Of a stretch of 64,000 bases of DNA, positions 35,201 through 43,322 are shown piece by piece. The stretch's first letter is position 1. Every line of letters begins with the position of its first letter. A program made the position numbers and the translations under genes. Source of the stretch: JACTMJ01 sp039812845. GTDB lineage: Bacteria; Acidobacteriota; Terriglobia; Bryobacterales; Bryobacteraceae. The notes beneath the pieces are model-generated. The model made no database searches. It had not been told where the DNA came from and worked only from the letters and a program-made list of their open reading frames with translations. Location of the stretch: the NCBI GenBank assembly GCA_039812845.1, contig JBDIBK010000004.1:6201-70200 (forward strand), in the 5' to 3' direction.

Positions 35201-35987
35201 TCCAGCGCTGCTGCCAGTGCTGGTCAAAGGCGCTGCCGTGCAATTCGTTGGTGCCGCCGCGGCTCACCACGTTAATCAGCGCGCCGGAGGAAAAGCCATT
35301 CGACGCATCGAAATTCGCGGTTTCCAGCTTGAATTCGGTGACGGCATCGGCCGGAGGCGTGTAGCCCACACGGCGGTTGGTTCCGGTGATGGTTTGGCCA
35401 TCGATGGTGTACTCGTTCTGGCCGACGCCGCCTGCCGTGCTGAAGGCCGAGGTGCCGCCGTTATCGAAGGGGCGGCGGTATTCCGGCTGCCCCGTCCACT
35501 GCATGCCCGGCGCAAGCGCCGAAAGGGCAAACGGATTCAAATCGCTGAAGGGCAGATTGATGAGCTGTTTTTCATCGAGCACGCGGCCGCCCGAGGCGGA
35601 GGTGGTATCGAGCAGCGGCGTTTCCGCCGTCACGGTGACGGTTTCAGCCACCTCGCCGATCGAAAGCTGGATCGGAATATCGAGGCGGGAGGCAACGTTG
35701 ACGGTGATCCCGGTGCGAACCACCTTCTTGAAGCCGGAAAGCTCCGCGGTGATGGTGTACTCCGAGGGATCGAGGAATGTGACTTCGTAATAGCCTGTCG
35801 CGTTGGTCGTGGTGACGCGCGTTTCGTTGGTGCGGACATTGGTGACGGTGACGGTGGCGCCGGCGATCATGGCACCCTGCGGGTCACTGACCCGGCCCGT
35901 AATGCTGCCGCGGGATTCCTGAGCGAGCATCCCGCAAACCATCATCAAGCCCGCAAAAATTACGCGGACTGCGGATTTGAAATTCAT
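32292..35987 (-). CDS. Oar-like TonB-dependent receptor
   Basis: 1231 residues from the ATG at 35987, which opens a signal peptide (FKSAVRVIFAGLMMVCGMLA). Order: carboxypeptidase-regulatory-like domain (GSITGRVSDPQGAMIAGATV), plug (LPFSDLNPFALSALAPG; SSGALINVVSRGGTNELHG), very long beta-barrel, terminal strand VIQFTLRMEF. It is the largest receptor in the window. A promoter with TTGACT-17-TAGAAT lies 54-82 bp upstream. Its neighbours on both sides are functionally unrelated, so its substrate is open. Confidence 0.93.
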   Translation of the reverse strand: MNFKSAVRVIFAGLMMVCGMLAQESRGSITGRVSDPQGAMIAGATVTVTNVRTNETRVTTTNATGYYEVTFLDPSEYTITAELSGFKKVVRTGITVNVASRLDIPIQLSIGEVAETVTVTAETPLLDTTSASGGRVLDEKQLINLPFSDLNPFALSALAPGMQWTGQPEYRRPFDNGGTSAFSTAGGVGQNEYTIDGQTITGTNRRVGYTPPADAVTEFKLETANFDASNGFSSGALINVVSRGGTNELHGSAFDQHWQQRWNATPHFTRLKWEDDVRAGRISKDSQKQATGRSNNYGFSASGPVFIPKFVDLRNKLFWSVTWNGIKQAKAETTSSVNRTVPQTAWWQGDFSSMLSVPNGEARYTIYDPRSANLQNGRVVRTPFPNNKGIPVLNPMVPAYQKIFPAPNNVPGLVSPEGTNNYLAAGMPKNEDFKAIQNRYDYVVSQNHRLSLRWQYNNRLANEYDWTFQTVPGLHSNGLTRINKGGGLNYLWTISANHILDTSISLSRFEEGSQRSVPLKYKPTDVGLPQYLDVRAGANHALPRLDFDTITDVSDAYPVIGGIGTTGEIRSTMTSIKGNHTLKYGFQRRMNWWTGLGPGNSSGIFQFRNNWTRPTDNDNVAAQHVHEFAAFLMGLPSGMSIDTNDSVFLSTPRTALFIQDDFRLTDKLRLSLGLRWEKEGGMRERFNRGIAGDFISDLEQPFTALAKTAYAAKPIPELSPSAFNPVGGTAYMGTGKYGAFTKGSDVFLPKLGIVWSLDSKTVFRAGYGMYADSLNSANTRPDTFGYNQATSTPISNDSGLSFCCGVGAANRIATGATPLNDPFPVRTDGTRFDEPYQSALGPIARVGRGYSSIPWDFYPARQHRWRIGVQRELMRDLVVDISYNGAFSKIPVNQRVDFLAKEYWTTGMLRDQANDNFLNQNVANPFNIKNMAPLATSDPLIYRYMSGQGFFTSSNIRRNQLLRPYGFLGTLNGVRPGVKYSDSMGDVTYRDIQILVERRFSRGLATSFMYTNAASDEADVYYNEFDAAPTARPADQVRPHRIAWSGSYELPVGKGRAVVKEGFLSQVIGNWNIGWVYQRQGGAPTDWGNRFFYGDLDNIGDLFNSDAMRSKDIHQWFDPSISYRGTGSIPSGFQGFEGRSNQQPGSYHVRMFPYRLTSLRQDGIQNWDLKIERIFPITETARARFSVDALNATNHTNFSSPNTDPTSGNFGKVTSQRGLSRVIQFTLRMEF

Positions 35988-36405
35988 TCTGTGCTTAACC
36001 CCTAACAACTGCTTTGAAGCGATTGACTTTCGTCGAGGCGATTCTATTGCATTGGGAGGGGGGAGTCAACAAAGGTTCATGTTCCGGATGCGTCGCCGTT
36101 AATGCGAACACGCGGTTCGCGGATTCGGCTGACGGCATTCGGAACCGTACCGGAGCGCTTGCCGCGCGTGGCCCTCCGCGCAGCATCGAGGCTTCGATTT
36201 GCAGTGTGTGCAGATCCGGGTGGTAGTCCTGAACCCGACGAAACCCAGGAGACCTGTTCGCGCTTTATTCGCCAATGCGGCAACGATTCGTCCAGAACTC
36301 CGCCCTAGTACCAGTATTGCAATGCCCTTTTTTCCGCCCCAGGGCGCCACGCGAATCCGGTTACGATGGCTTGTACCTAAGCGATACAGGAAGAGTAGAA
36401 ATTCC
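35988..36405. other. Divergent intergenic region, Oar receptor versus HD-GYP regulator
   Basis: About 420 bp. The left end carries the receptor promoter. The middle holds no convincing gene; open frames there have odd composition and no Shine-Dalgarno. No riboswitch or CRISPR-like structure was recognised. Confidence 0.45.
36041..36069 (-). promoter_or_regulatory. Predicted promoter of 32292-35987 receptor
   Basis: Minus strand TTGACT (36069-36064), 17-bp spacer, TAGAAT (36046-36041). Leader of about 47 nt to the ATG at 35987. Confidence 0.6.
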
Positions 36406-37542
36406 GTGGAACGAGCAGAAACGACGGCCAGGCCCAAGAACGAGCAGTGCATGTTCCTGATTGACGACGACCTTACGTCGCTCAACTTCATGGGACTGGT
36501 GCTGAGGAAACACGGGGGCGCTATCCACCGTTTCTCCGACCCCGAGAAAGCGATCGCCAGCCTCGAAGAGCTTCAGCCGGATATTGTGATCACCGATCTG
36601 GTGATGCCGAAGCTGGATGGGTTCGCGGTGATGGCGGAGGTGCGGAAGTTCTCGCCGAGCATCGCGATGATTCTCCTGACCGGGCAATCGGAGGTGGAAT
36701 CCGCGGTGGAAGCAATGCGGCGCGGGGCCTGCGACTACGTAACCAAGCCGGTGAACCCCGAGCGGCTCCAAGCCGCGATCGCGCTGGCGGAAAAAGTGCG
36801 GCGCGAGGCTCTGGCCGGGGAATCCGGCACTGACTTTTACCCGGTGGAACTCGCCACGCTCCAATCGCAGCTCCGTCAATTGAACGATGAGGCGCAGCGG
36901 GCATTGATTGTCGCGCTGGACGCTCGCGAACGGGAAACGAAACAGCATTCCGTGAGGGTGAGCCTCTACGCGACTCATCTGGCGCAGCAGATGGGACTGC
37001 CTTTTTCTCGGATTGAGGAGATTCGCGCCGGCGCGCTGCTGCACGACATCGGCAAGATCGGCATTCCGGACTCCATTCTCAACAAACCCGCCGCGCTCGA
37101 CGACGAGGAATGGGCGCAGATGCGGAAGCACCCGATGATCGGCTACGGCATCGTGCAGGGCCTGATCGGCAGCGGCGAGGGGGCGGAAGTGGTGCTCTGC
37201 CACCACGAGCGTTACGACGGCAGCGGCTATCCGAGCGGCCTGCGCGGGGCGCAGATTCCGCTGGGTGCCCGGATATTCGCGGTGGTGGACGCCTACGACG
37301 CGCTCACGTCGACGCGACCATACCGGGAGCGCGTGAGCCACTGGGAGGCGCTGCATGAGATCCTGCGCGGATCCCGCTCGCATTTCGACCCCGACGTTGT
37401 GACGAAATTCGTGAAGATTCCGGAAGAGCGCTGGGCGGAGTTCGCGCTGAGCGCGAAAGAGATCATCTCACAATGCGAGGGGTCGCAAACCGGTGAGAAT
37501 CTGCCACCGGCCGTGGCCCGCGCGGCGGGAATCGGGGCCTAA
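36406..37542 (+). CDS. Response regulator with HD-GYP (c-di-GMP phosphodiesterase) domain
   Basis: 378 residues from a GTG at 36406; longer in-frame starts up to 36199 add low-quality sequence. The receiver domain starts MFLIDDD and has the phosphoacceptor in DIVITDLVMPKLDG. The HD-GYP domain follows at about 165-345: HSVRVSLYATHLAQQMG, HDIGKIGIPD (HD), CHHERYDGSGYPSGL (GYP), and ARIFAVVDAYDALTS. The intact HD and GYP residues predict phosphodiesterase activity on cyclic-di-GMP, switched by phosphorylation. No partner kinase gene is adjacent. Confidence 0.93.
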   Translation: MERAETTARPKNEQCMFLIDDDLTSLNFMGLVLRKHGGAIHRFSDPEKAIASLEELQPDIVITDLVMPKLDGFAVMAEVRKFSPSIAMILLTGQSEVESAVEAMRRGACDYVTKPVNPERLQAAIALAEKVRREALAGESGTDFYPVELATLQSQLRQLNDEAQRALIVALDARERETKQHSVRVSLYATHLAQQMGLPFSRIEEIRAGALLHDIGKIGIPDSILNKPAALDDEEWAQMRKHPMIGYGIVQGLIGSGEGAEVVLCHHERYDGSGYPSGLRGAQIPLGARIFAVVDAYDALTSTRPYRERVSHWEALHEILRGSRSHFDPDVVTKFVKIPEERWAEFALSAKEIISQCEGSQTGENLPPAVARAAGIGA

Positions 37543-37744
37543 GCGCTCCCGTTCAGAAATTCACCAACGTATTTCTTCGGCACCGCCAAGCTGCCCCGGC
37601 TTCGAGTTCTTCGAATGCTTGCCGAAGTTGCCGCTGCATGTTCATCGCGATCTGGCCGTGCCAGGCCACCGGCTGATGGAGCGGTCTTCCGGAGACCCAA
37701 GGGAACCGTGCGCCATCGATTCGCTTCACTGGCCGAATGGGCAT
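37539..37744 (-). pseudogene. Possible frameshifted small gene
   Basis: An ATG at 37744 with a weak GAGG upstream opens MPIRPVKRIDGARFPWVSGR and continues to QIAMNMQRQLRQAFEELEAG. After that the frame diverges into Arg-rich residues and stops at 37553. Shifting frame by one base at the GGGG run near 37595 continues GSLAVPKKYVGEFLNGSA to a stop at 37539, giving a plausible 68-residue protein. Either a one-base deletion or a -1 frameshift would explain this. The family is unknown and the interpretation is weak. Confidence 0.3.
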
Positions 37745-37994
37745 GGCAAACCTCTAGAAAGAGTTTGTCCCTTTGCCCTTTGAAAACGGGGAGATGCTGC
37801 GAGTGTCTCGGAGACTCATCCCGCCTCCTCACCGTGTCCGCTTCCGCTTCGAAAACGAATTATCGGCCGCGAAACCCCAGCCACCGCCGTTGATCCGTTC
37901 TCCGCTCACCGCACGCATATCGAAATATGCGGCGCGTTCTGGCCTCCCACGCCAGAGCCTACTGGCGAACTCATCTTTCCTGGAGTGGACTCCA
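37543..37994. other. Intergenic region upstream of the NlpC-like gene
   Basis: About 450 bp. Apart from the doubtful minus-strand frameshifted ORF, nothing clearly functional is seen. A GGAG Shine-Dalgarno sits 9 nt before the ATG at 37995. Confidence 0.4.
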
Positions 37995-38906
37995 ATGACC
38001 CCTGTTGAATATGCGGACCGTTACCGCAGCCTCACCATTCATGCCAACGGACAGAGCCTGAGCGATGTGCGTGTCGAGATTTACCGAATTGGAAAACCGG
38101 ACGACGAACAGCAGAGGCTTTGGCAGGCTCTCCGTGAGCATTTCCAGAAGAACAAACAGAAGGACGTCCGGTATTCTCTGAAGATCCGGCTCAACGGAAG
38201 TGAAGAGCAATTCGATTCCGCGGCAAAACTCGTAAAGCACGTCACGGCCCCTTTCTGGGGCAAGGGTTCCCCGGACGATTGCCAGATCACACTTTCCATC
38301 GCCGTGATCCTCGGCAGGACGACGCTGGCCCGGGTGCAGACCTATGCCCGCGATCATATCGGCCTCGATTGCAACGGCTTCGTGGGGAACTTCATCTGGC
38401 ACGAACGTTTGCAGAACCCGTGGTTCCTGCGGCCGGATGTCAACGACACCCCCGCGCCGTCGGCGAACATCGCCTCCATCTACAACTGGGCCCATGACTA
38501 CGCCAAGGCGAACAAGACCCTGGTAAGCAAGAGGGAAGATATCGACCCGGAACTCACTTACATGATGATGCTGGTGGACGATAAATTCCGCGTGATTCCC
38601 GGCGGACCGGGTGGCAGTACAGGCCATATCGTCGTCACCCAGCCAAAGCGTTTCATGCCGAAGTCCTTCACCTGGGATTCCATGGGTTTCTATGACCTTG
38701 CGATGGCCAAGATGAACGCCTATGGGCATCCGGCTCTATGGGCGGTGGAATCCACCGGCCCGGAAATGCTCGTCGGCCTGAAGGAATCCTGGTACGCCAT
38801 CCGGGAATGGAAAGGTGCCGGCAACAAACCGGTTCCGGGCGTATTCGACGTATACCGCGGAAGCAAAGGCTCCTCATGGCGATGCCGTATCGTTCCCATG
38901 CCCTAA
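37995..38906 (+). CDS. NlpC/P60-like protein of unknown function
   Basis: 303 residues from the ATG at 37995 (GGAG upstream); the frame is open back to 37773 but that part is Pro/Arg-rich and unlikely to be translated. The central segment HIGLDCNGFVGNFIW resembles the catalytic Cys box of NlpC/P60-like cysteine peptidases (DCxGFV). A later STGHIVVTQP could supply the His. No signal peptide is seen. The first 100 residues (HANGQSLSDVRVEIYRIG) are unlike known domains. Function is unknown; a papain-fold hydrolase is a cautious guess. Confidence 0.6.
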   Translation: MTPVEYADRYRSLTIHANGQSLSDVRVEIYRIGKPDDEQQRLWQALREHFQKNKQKDVRYSLKIRLNGSEEQFDSAAKLVKHVTAPFWGKGSPDDCQITLSIAVILGRTTLARVQTYARDHIGLDCNGFVGNFIWHERLQNPWFLRPDVNDTPAPSANIASIYNWAHDYAKANKTLVSKREDIDPELTYMMMLVDDKFRVIPGGPGGSTGHIVVTQPKRFMPKSFTWDSMGFYDLAMAKMNAYGHPALWAVESTGPEMLVGLKESWYAIREWKGAGNKPVPGVFDVYRGSKGSSWRCRIVPMP

Positions 38907-38927
38907 AACGTCAGAAGAGCCAAGATA

Positions 38928-39638
38928 TTATGCTTGCCCTGCGAATACGTCCGGTTTGGGGGCCTCCCCTGGCAGGCTAGCCCGCAGGATTCTTGCTGGG
39001 TTGCCGGCAACGATAACCCCGGGTGGCACGTCGCGAATGACGACGGCACCCGCCCCCACGATCGCATCGCTTCCAATTGACACACCGGGTAGAATGATCG
39101 CGCCCAGCCCCAGGAACGCGCCCTCGCCCACGCTCACACCGCCGCCGAGCAAGACACCCGGCGCAAGGTGAACGAAATCTCCGATGTCGCAGTGATGCTC
39201 GATCACGCAGCCTGAGTTAAGCAGGCACCCGACGCCAACGCGGGCTTCGGTGTTCACAATCGCCCTGGCCATCAGGATGCTGCCTGCATCTACGCAGGCG
39301 GAGGCGGCGACGATGGCGCTGGGGTGCCGTACGGCAATCGGCGGATGTCCCGCGGCGCGAAGCCGAAGAATCGTTTCCCGCCGCGCCCCATTCGTTCCAA
39401 TCGCGCATACGAAGGGCTGTGCCCCATCCGCAAAGGCGTCGCGCGGCGGCAGCACCGGGATGGAAAAGCAGGAACTGCCCCAGAGGCGTCGGTTATCGTC
39501 GGTGAGGCGCAACCTGGGGTAACGCCCGCTTTCCGCAAGGAACTCGATGACGGCGCGCCCCTGCGTTCCACACCCGTAGACAATCAGATCGGCCGGTTCG
39601 GCGCGATCGCCGCGCCCGTCCCACCCGCCCTCAGCCAT
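38928..39638 (-). CDS. Sugar O/N-acetyltransferase, NeuD/PglD family
   Basis: 236 residues from the ATG at 39638. The N-terminal Rossmann-like PglD half begins LIVYGCGTQGRAVIEFL. A left-handed beta-helix follows, made of hexapeptide repeats such as ASACVDAGSILMARAIVNTEA and GGGVSVGEGAFLGLGAIILPG. A catalytic His lies in the region VIEHHCDIGDFVHLAPG. Such enzymes acetylate UDP-amino-sugars, as PglD does in bacillosamine synthesis, or sialic acid. It overlaps by 8 bp the end of the GT2/phosphoglycosyl-transferase gene upstream, so the two act together in glycan assembly (inferred). Confidence 0.88.
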   Translation of the reverse strand: MAEGGWDGRGDRAEPADLIVYGCGTQGRAVIEFLAESGRYPRLRLTDDNRRLWGSSCFSIPVLPPRDAFADGAQPFVCAIGTNGARRETILRLRAAGHPPIAVRHPSAIVAASACVDAGSILMARAIVNTEARVGVGCLLNSGCVIEHHCDIGDFVHLAPGVLLGGGVSVGEGAFLGLGAIILPGVSIGSDAIVGAGAVVIRDVPPGVIVAGNPARILRASLPGEAPKPDVFAGQA

Positions 39639-41448
39639 GGGATTCCGCTCCCCGGAATTCCTCCATCGTGGCGTGGCCCGCCTGCGAGATGCCATCCCTA
39701 GTCAGAAGCCTTTTCACTGTCAGACGAAAGATTCGCAGGTCGAAGCGGAAGCTTTGGCGCTCCACGTATTCGAGATCCAGTGCAAAGCGCCGCTCCCAAT
39801 CGACGGCGTTTCTCCCGCAGACCTGCGCCCATCCGCTCAAACCGGGGCGAACCTCGTGGCGGCGGCGCTGGCGGGCGCTGTAGCGGGGCAGATACTCGGG
39901 CAGCAGCGGACGCGGGCCAATCCAGCTCATCTCGCCCTTGAGCACATTCCATAGCTGGGGCAGTTCGTCCAGGCTCCAGGAGCGCAGCCAACGGCCGAGC
40001 GCCGTGAGGCGTTCTTCGTCGGGCAGCGCGCGCCCTTCGGAATCGAAACCATCCCGCATCGTGCGGAATTTGTACAGGGTGAAGGGGCGTTCCTTCCAGC
40101 CGATCCTCGTTTGCGTGAACAGCACGGGTTTGCCGATCTTCCATCCGACGACGGCGGCCACAATGGTCAGCAACGGCGACAGCAGCACCAGGGCCGCCCC
40201 GGCCGCCATCCGGTCGAGTACCGGTTTGAAGATCGTCCATCCGATCCGGCACGGCAGCGCTTCCAGCAGCCGCAGCGCCGCGAGACAGCATGCATTTGCC
40301 CCAAACCACGCGAACGCCGCCGCACGCAGCGCCGGGTTGCCCTCCACGGACGGGGCGAGAGGTATCGCCGATTGCATCAGGTGCGTCACGGCGTGGCCGC
40401 CCTTGCCTCTTCGCGCCGCCCGAATCCCACGAATCTCCCTGAGCCTGCGCCGGTTTCCCCACAGCCAGCGGAAGCCGCTGAACCAAGCACGCAGGAAACT
40501 CATGCCGCGCAGCGCGCTGTAGGCGGCAAGCGCCACCTCGGTAAGCGCCAGCACCGGCAGAAGGCACATTAGCTCCGGCTTGCGGAAATTTAGCGCAAGG
40601 AAGGCCAGCCGCCCGGCCACGAGACTCGCGAATCGGGAGGCATGCATTGGCCGCTGCCGATACTTGTGCCAAAGAATAGCATCGGGCTGATAGACGACGC
40701 GTTTCCCGGCGATCCATGCCCTCCACGACAGGTCAAGATCTTCGGCGGATGCGTGCCAGCCGCCCGGAAGCGAATCGAAGATCGCGTCAAACCCGCCGAG
40801 TTGCCGGTAGTCCTCGCGTCGATAGAGGAAGCAGCAGCCCGATGCGGCCGCAATCTCATCGGGCCGCCGAAAATCGTCGTAGTTGCGGTTCTTCCCCCGC
40901 GCCGAATAGAATCCCGCGGGCAGCAGTGCGCTTCCCGATGCGTTAATGAGGCCCGCATGGCCATGCAGCAGGATCGCGGGCGCGACGATCGCCACATCCG
41001 GCGCACCCTCCGCCGCCGCCAGCATGCGTTCGAGGGCGTAGGGATGCAGTTCCACATCGTCGTTCAGAATCAACAAATAGTCTGGCGCGTTCTCTCCGGC
41101 GGTCGCCCACTCCATCCCCAGCCGATTGCCCTTTCGATACCCCAGATTGCGCGGAGATGCGACGACTTGCGCCTCGGGAACGTGCCCCGCCAGCCACTCA
41201 CACGTCGTGTCCGTGGACGCGCTATCCACCACAATCAGCTTCCAATTCCGGTGGGTCTGCGCGCGCAGAGAACACGCCAGGTCAAGCAAGTGCTCCTTCG
41301 AATTGAAGGTCACCACGATGACGGCGACCAGCAAGCCCGTCCGGGAAGCGGCAGCGCCGCCGCCCTTCGCGGTCGTCTCCGTGTATAAGCCCGGCGCGGA
41401 GACCGGAGCGGATGGCCCTGCCCGGTGCGCCTTCTTTGACCTCGCCAT
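39631..41448 (-). CDS. Fusion of GT2 glycosyltransferase and polyprenyl-phosphate phosphoglycosyl transferase
   Basis: 605 residues in two clear halves. Residues about 38-290 are a family-2 glycosyltransferase (LLVAVIVVTFNSKEHL; LLILNDDVEL; GGWHASAEDLDLSWRAW), resembling WbbL-type rhamnosyltransferases. A hydrophobic segment at about 303-322 and a linker follow. Residues about 405-590 are a PglC/WcaJ-like bacterial sugar transferase: re-entrant helix ALVLLSPLLTIVAAVVG, then RIGWKERPFTLYKFRTM, LDELPQLWNVLKGEMSWIGP with the catalytic Asp-Glu, and RPGLSGWAQVCGRN. One polypeptide may thus start a lipid-linked glycan and add the next sugar. A GT2-PGT fusion is uncommon. The PglD-like gene overlaps downstream. 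Confidence 0.9.
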   Translation of the reverse strand: MARSKKAHRAGPSAPVSAPGLYTETTAKGGGAAASRTGLLVAVIVVTFNSKEHLLDLACSLRAQTHRNWKLIVVDSASTDTTCEWLAGHVPEAQVVASPRNLGYRKGNRLGMEWATAGENAPDYLLILNDDVELHPYALERMLAAAEGAPDVAIVAPAILLHGHAGLINASGSALLPAGFYSARGKNRNYDDFRRPDEIAAASGCCFLYRREDYRQLGGFDAIFDSLPGGWHASAEDLDLSWRAWIAGKRVVYQPDAILWHKYRQRPMHASRFASLVAGRLAFLALNFRKPELMCLLPVLALTEVALAAYSALRGMSFLRAWFSGFRWLWGNRRRLREIRGIRAARRGKGGHAVTHLMQSAIPLAPSVEGNPALRAAAFAWFGANACCLAALRLLEALPCRIGWTIFKPVLDRMAAGAALVLLSPLLTIVAAVVGWKIGKPVLFTQTRIGWKERPFTLYKFRTMRDGFDSEGRALPDEERLTALGRWLRSWSLDELPQLWNVLKGEMSWIGPRPLLPEYLPRYSARQRRRHEVRPGLSGWAQVCGRNAVDWERRFALDLEYVERQSFRFDLRIFRLTVKRLLTRDGISQAGHATMEEFRGAESHG

Positions 41449-41568
41449 TGCGGGATAGATCGGCTCTTCTACCCGGAAGCCTTAGGCCCAGCCGCAAAAC
41501 GATTCGGTCAATTGCAATCGAGTCCCATCCAGCGCAACCATGGCCGCCAGTCTGCCATCCTAAAAGGC

Positions 41569-42714
41569 ATGGCGGTGTGGCGATTCCTGGTGCTGGCATG
41601 CGCGCTCCTCGCGCCAGGCACCCCCTGGGCAAGCGCGCAAGAACCGGAAGCAACCGCTGCCGCCACCGCAACGCCAAGCCCCATTCCGATCCGCGCCTAC
41701 AACGAGAAAGGCCAGCTCACCGGAAGCGGCTGGGCCCTCCCGCTTGACGGAGCTTTCATCACCGTCCGCTCGCTGCTCGCGAATGCCGCTCGGGCGGAAC
41801 TCGTGTTTTCCGATGAGATGCTTGCGAACGTGTCCGAAGTGGGAGGCGAAGACATCGAAGGGAACCTGGTACGAATCGCCACGGACCGCTCCCCAGCCGC
41901 CGCCACCGATTCCGTCAATACTTCCACTCAGGTGCCGGTGCCGGAGTTCACGTCTTCCGCGCAGCCTTCACAACTCTTGGAGGAATCGAAATTCGGCTCG
42001 CCCGATTGGAAGATTTCGTGCGGCGCCACGTCGTACCCGCTGCGCGATCTCCGCATTCGTGACATTCCGGTCTTCGGGCTGGCATTCACCGCCGAGACCC
42101 GTCATCGCATCCCCATCTCCGGGTGCGCGGTGCTCAATCGGGAGGGCGCGCTCGAAGCCATTGTCGTTTGGGAGGACCCCTTCGGGCACCCGTCGGCGGC
42201 TCTCGTGCCCGCGGGCCGCGCCGCCCGGCTGAAAACCGCCGCCCAGATCCCGTGGAGCGAGTGGCGCGCCGCGCAACACCCCGAATCCCGTCTTCGCAAC
42301 AGTCTGCTCTCGGAGGCCCTCTCGGATATCTGGCGGGAACACTACGATCTCGCGCAGGAAAGCCTCACGTATCTCCTGGAGAACTGCCCCACCGATGCAC
42401 ACGGCTGGTATTACCGGGGCTATGCTCGAGCGATGTCCGGCAAGCGGGCACTCGCCGTCATCGACTACGAAAACGCCGTCCATTTCGAGCCCAGCAACGC
42501 CGATGCCCGTTTCAGCCTTGGCTTCAGCTATGCGCTGCTCCGCCGGATTCCGGACGCCAGAGAGCAGTTGGCCGCGCTCGAAGCCCTTGACCAAGCCTTG
42601 GCGGAGCGGCTTCGCACCCTGGTGGACTCGATCGTGGAATCGGGCCACGGCCACGCGCCCGCCCCGGAAGCTTCCAGCCCCGCCGAACCCGCTCCCGAGC
42701 TTCCCCAGCGATAG
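41569..42714 (+). CDS. Exported protein with trypsin-like fold remnant and TPR repeats
   Basis: 381 residues from the ATG at 41569, which opens a signal peptide (FLVLACALLAPGTPWASAQ). Residues about 35-225 have the strand pattern of a trypsin-like domain (GSGWALPLDGAFITVRSLL; GCAVLNREGALEAIVVWED), but no Ser in a GNSG motif and no clear His-Asp, so it is probably inactive. Residues about 255-345 contain two TPR-like repeats (HGWYYRGYARAMSGKRALAV; ADARFSLGFSYALLRRIPDA). It is Pro-rich at the end. A scaffold or binding role is likely but unproven. Confidence 0.7.
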   Translation: MAVWRFLVLACALLAPGTPWASAQEPEATAAATATPSPIPIRAYNEKGQLTGSGWALPLDGAFITVRSLLANAARAELVFSDEMLANVSEVGGEDIEGNLVRIATDRSPAAATDSVNTSTQVPVPEFTSSAQPSQLLEESKFGSPDWKISCGATSYPLRDLRIRDIPVFGLAFTAETRHRIPISGCAVLNREGALEAIVVWEDPFGHPSAALVPAGRAARLKTAAQIPWSEWRAAQHPESRLRNSLLSEALSDIWREHYDLAQESLTYLLENCPTDAHGWYYRGYARAMSGKRALAVIDYENAVHFEPSNADARFSLGFSYALLRRIPDAREQLAALEALDQALAERLRTLVDSIVESGHGHAPAPEASSPAEPAPELPQR

Positions 42715-42746
42715 CGCGGGCGGCGCGAACGCAACCACAGTTTCCC

Positions 42747-43274
42747 CTACCAGCCGCTCCGCTTCCGCAGATTGCGAATCTGTGCCACGTGATGCGCGCC
42801 GTGCCAGGCATAGAGGCCCGTATACTTCTCGATGGTGCCGGGGCCGGATTGCGGATGGATCATCGTGCGCTGAAAATCCGCCGGGGCAATTTTCTTCAGC
42901 AGCGTCACCCAGCGTGAATGCGCACCCTCCACGATGCTCAGCGACGGCGCTACCGGCGCGGTCAGCGAATCGGCCAGTTCGGCCCACAGTTTTTCGTCGT
43001 AGCCCTTCAGGAGAGGCGCGTCTTCGGTGAGCCCCAGACGAATGCGGATGTATGCGTTCATGTGGCTGTCCGCAAGGTGGTGAACCACTTGGCGCACGGT
43101 CCATCCATCGGGGCGGTACGGCGTGTCAAGTTGCCCGTCGTCGAGCGATTCGACGACGCTCTCCAGTTCACCCGGCAATCGGGCCAGATCGAGAATCCAC
43201 CCTTCCCGCTGCTGGGCCGCGGTGGCGGGGTCGAAGACGAATCGTCCTATCGGATATCGCAGATCGTCGCTCAT
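42747..43274 (-). CDS. DinB-family YfiT-like metal-dependent hydrolase / bacillithiol transferase
   Basis: 175 residues matching the YfiT/BstA type of DinB four-helix bundle: LRYPIGRFVFDP, QLDTPYRPDGWTVRQVV, HHLADSHMNAYIRIRLGLTED, and YAWHGAHHVAQI. The His residues in HHLADSH and HGAHH are the metal ligands. Relatives conjugate bacillithiol to electrophiles, but the thiol of this organism is unknown. Start at 43274 has a GGAGG in front. It is a single gene. Confidence 0.88.
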   Translation of the reverse strand: MSDDLRYPIGRFVFDPATAAQQREGWILDLARLPGELESVVESLDDGQLDTPYRPDGWTVRQVVHHLADSHMNAYIRIRLGLTEDAPLLKGYDEKLWAELADSLTAPVAPSLSIVEGAHSRWVTLLKKIAPADFQRTMIHPQSGPGTIEKYTGLYAWHGAHHVAQIRNLRKRSGW

Positions 43275-43322
43275 CGGTTGCTAACCTCCGCCTTCCAGTA
43301 TCTCCCGGATCGGCTTAGCGGC

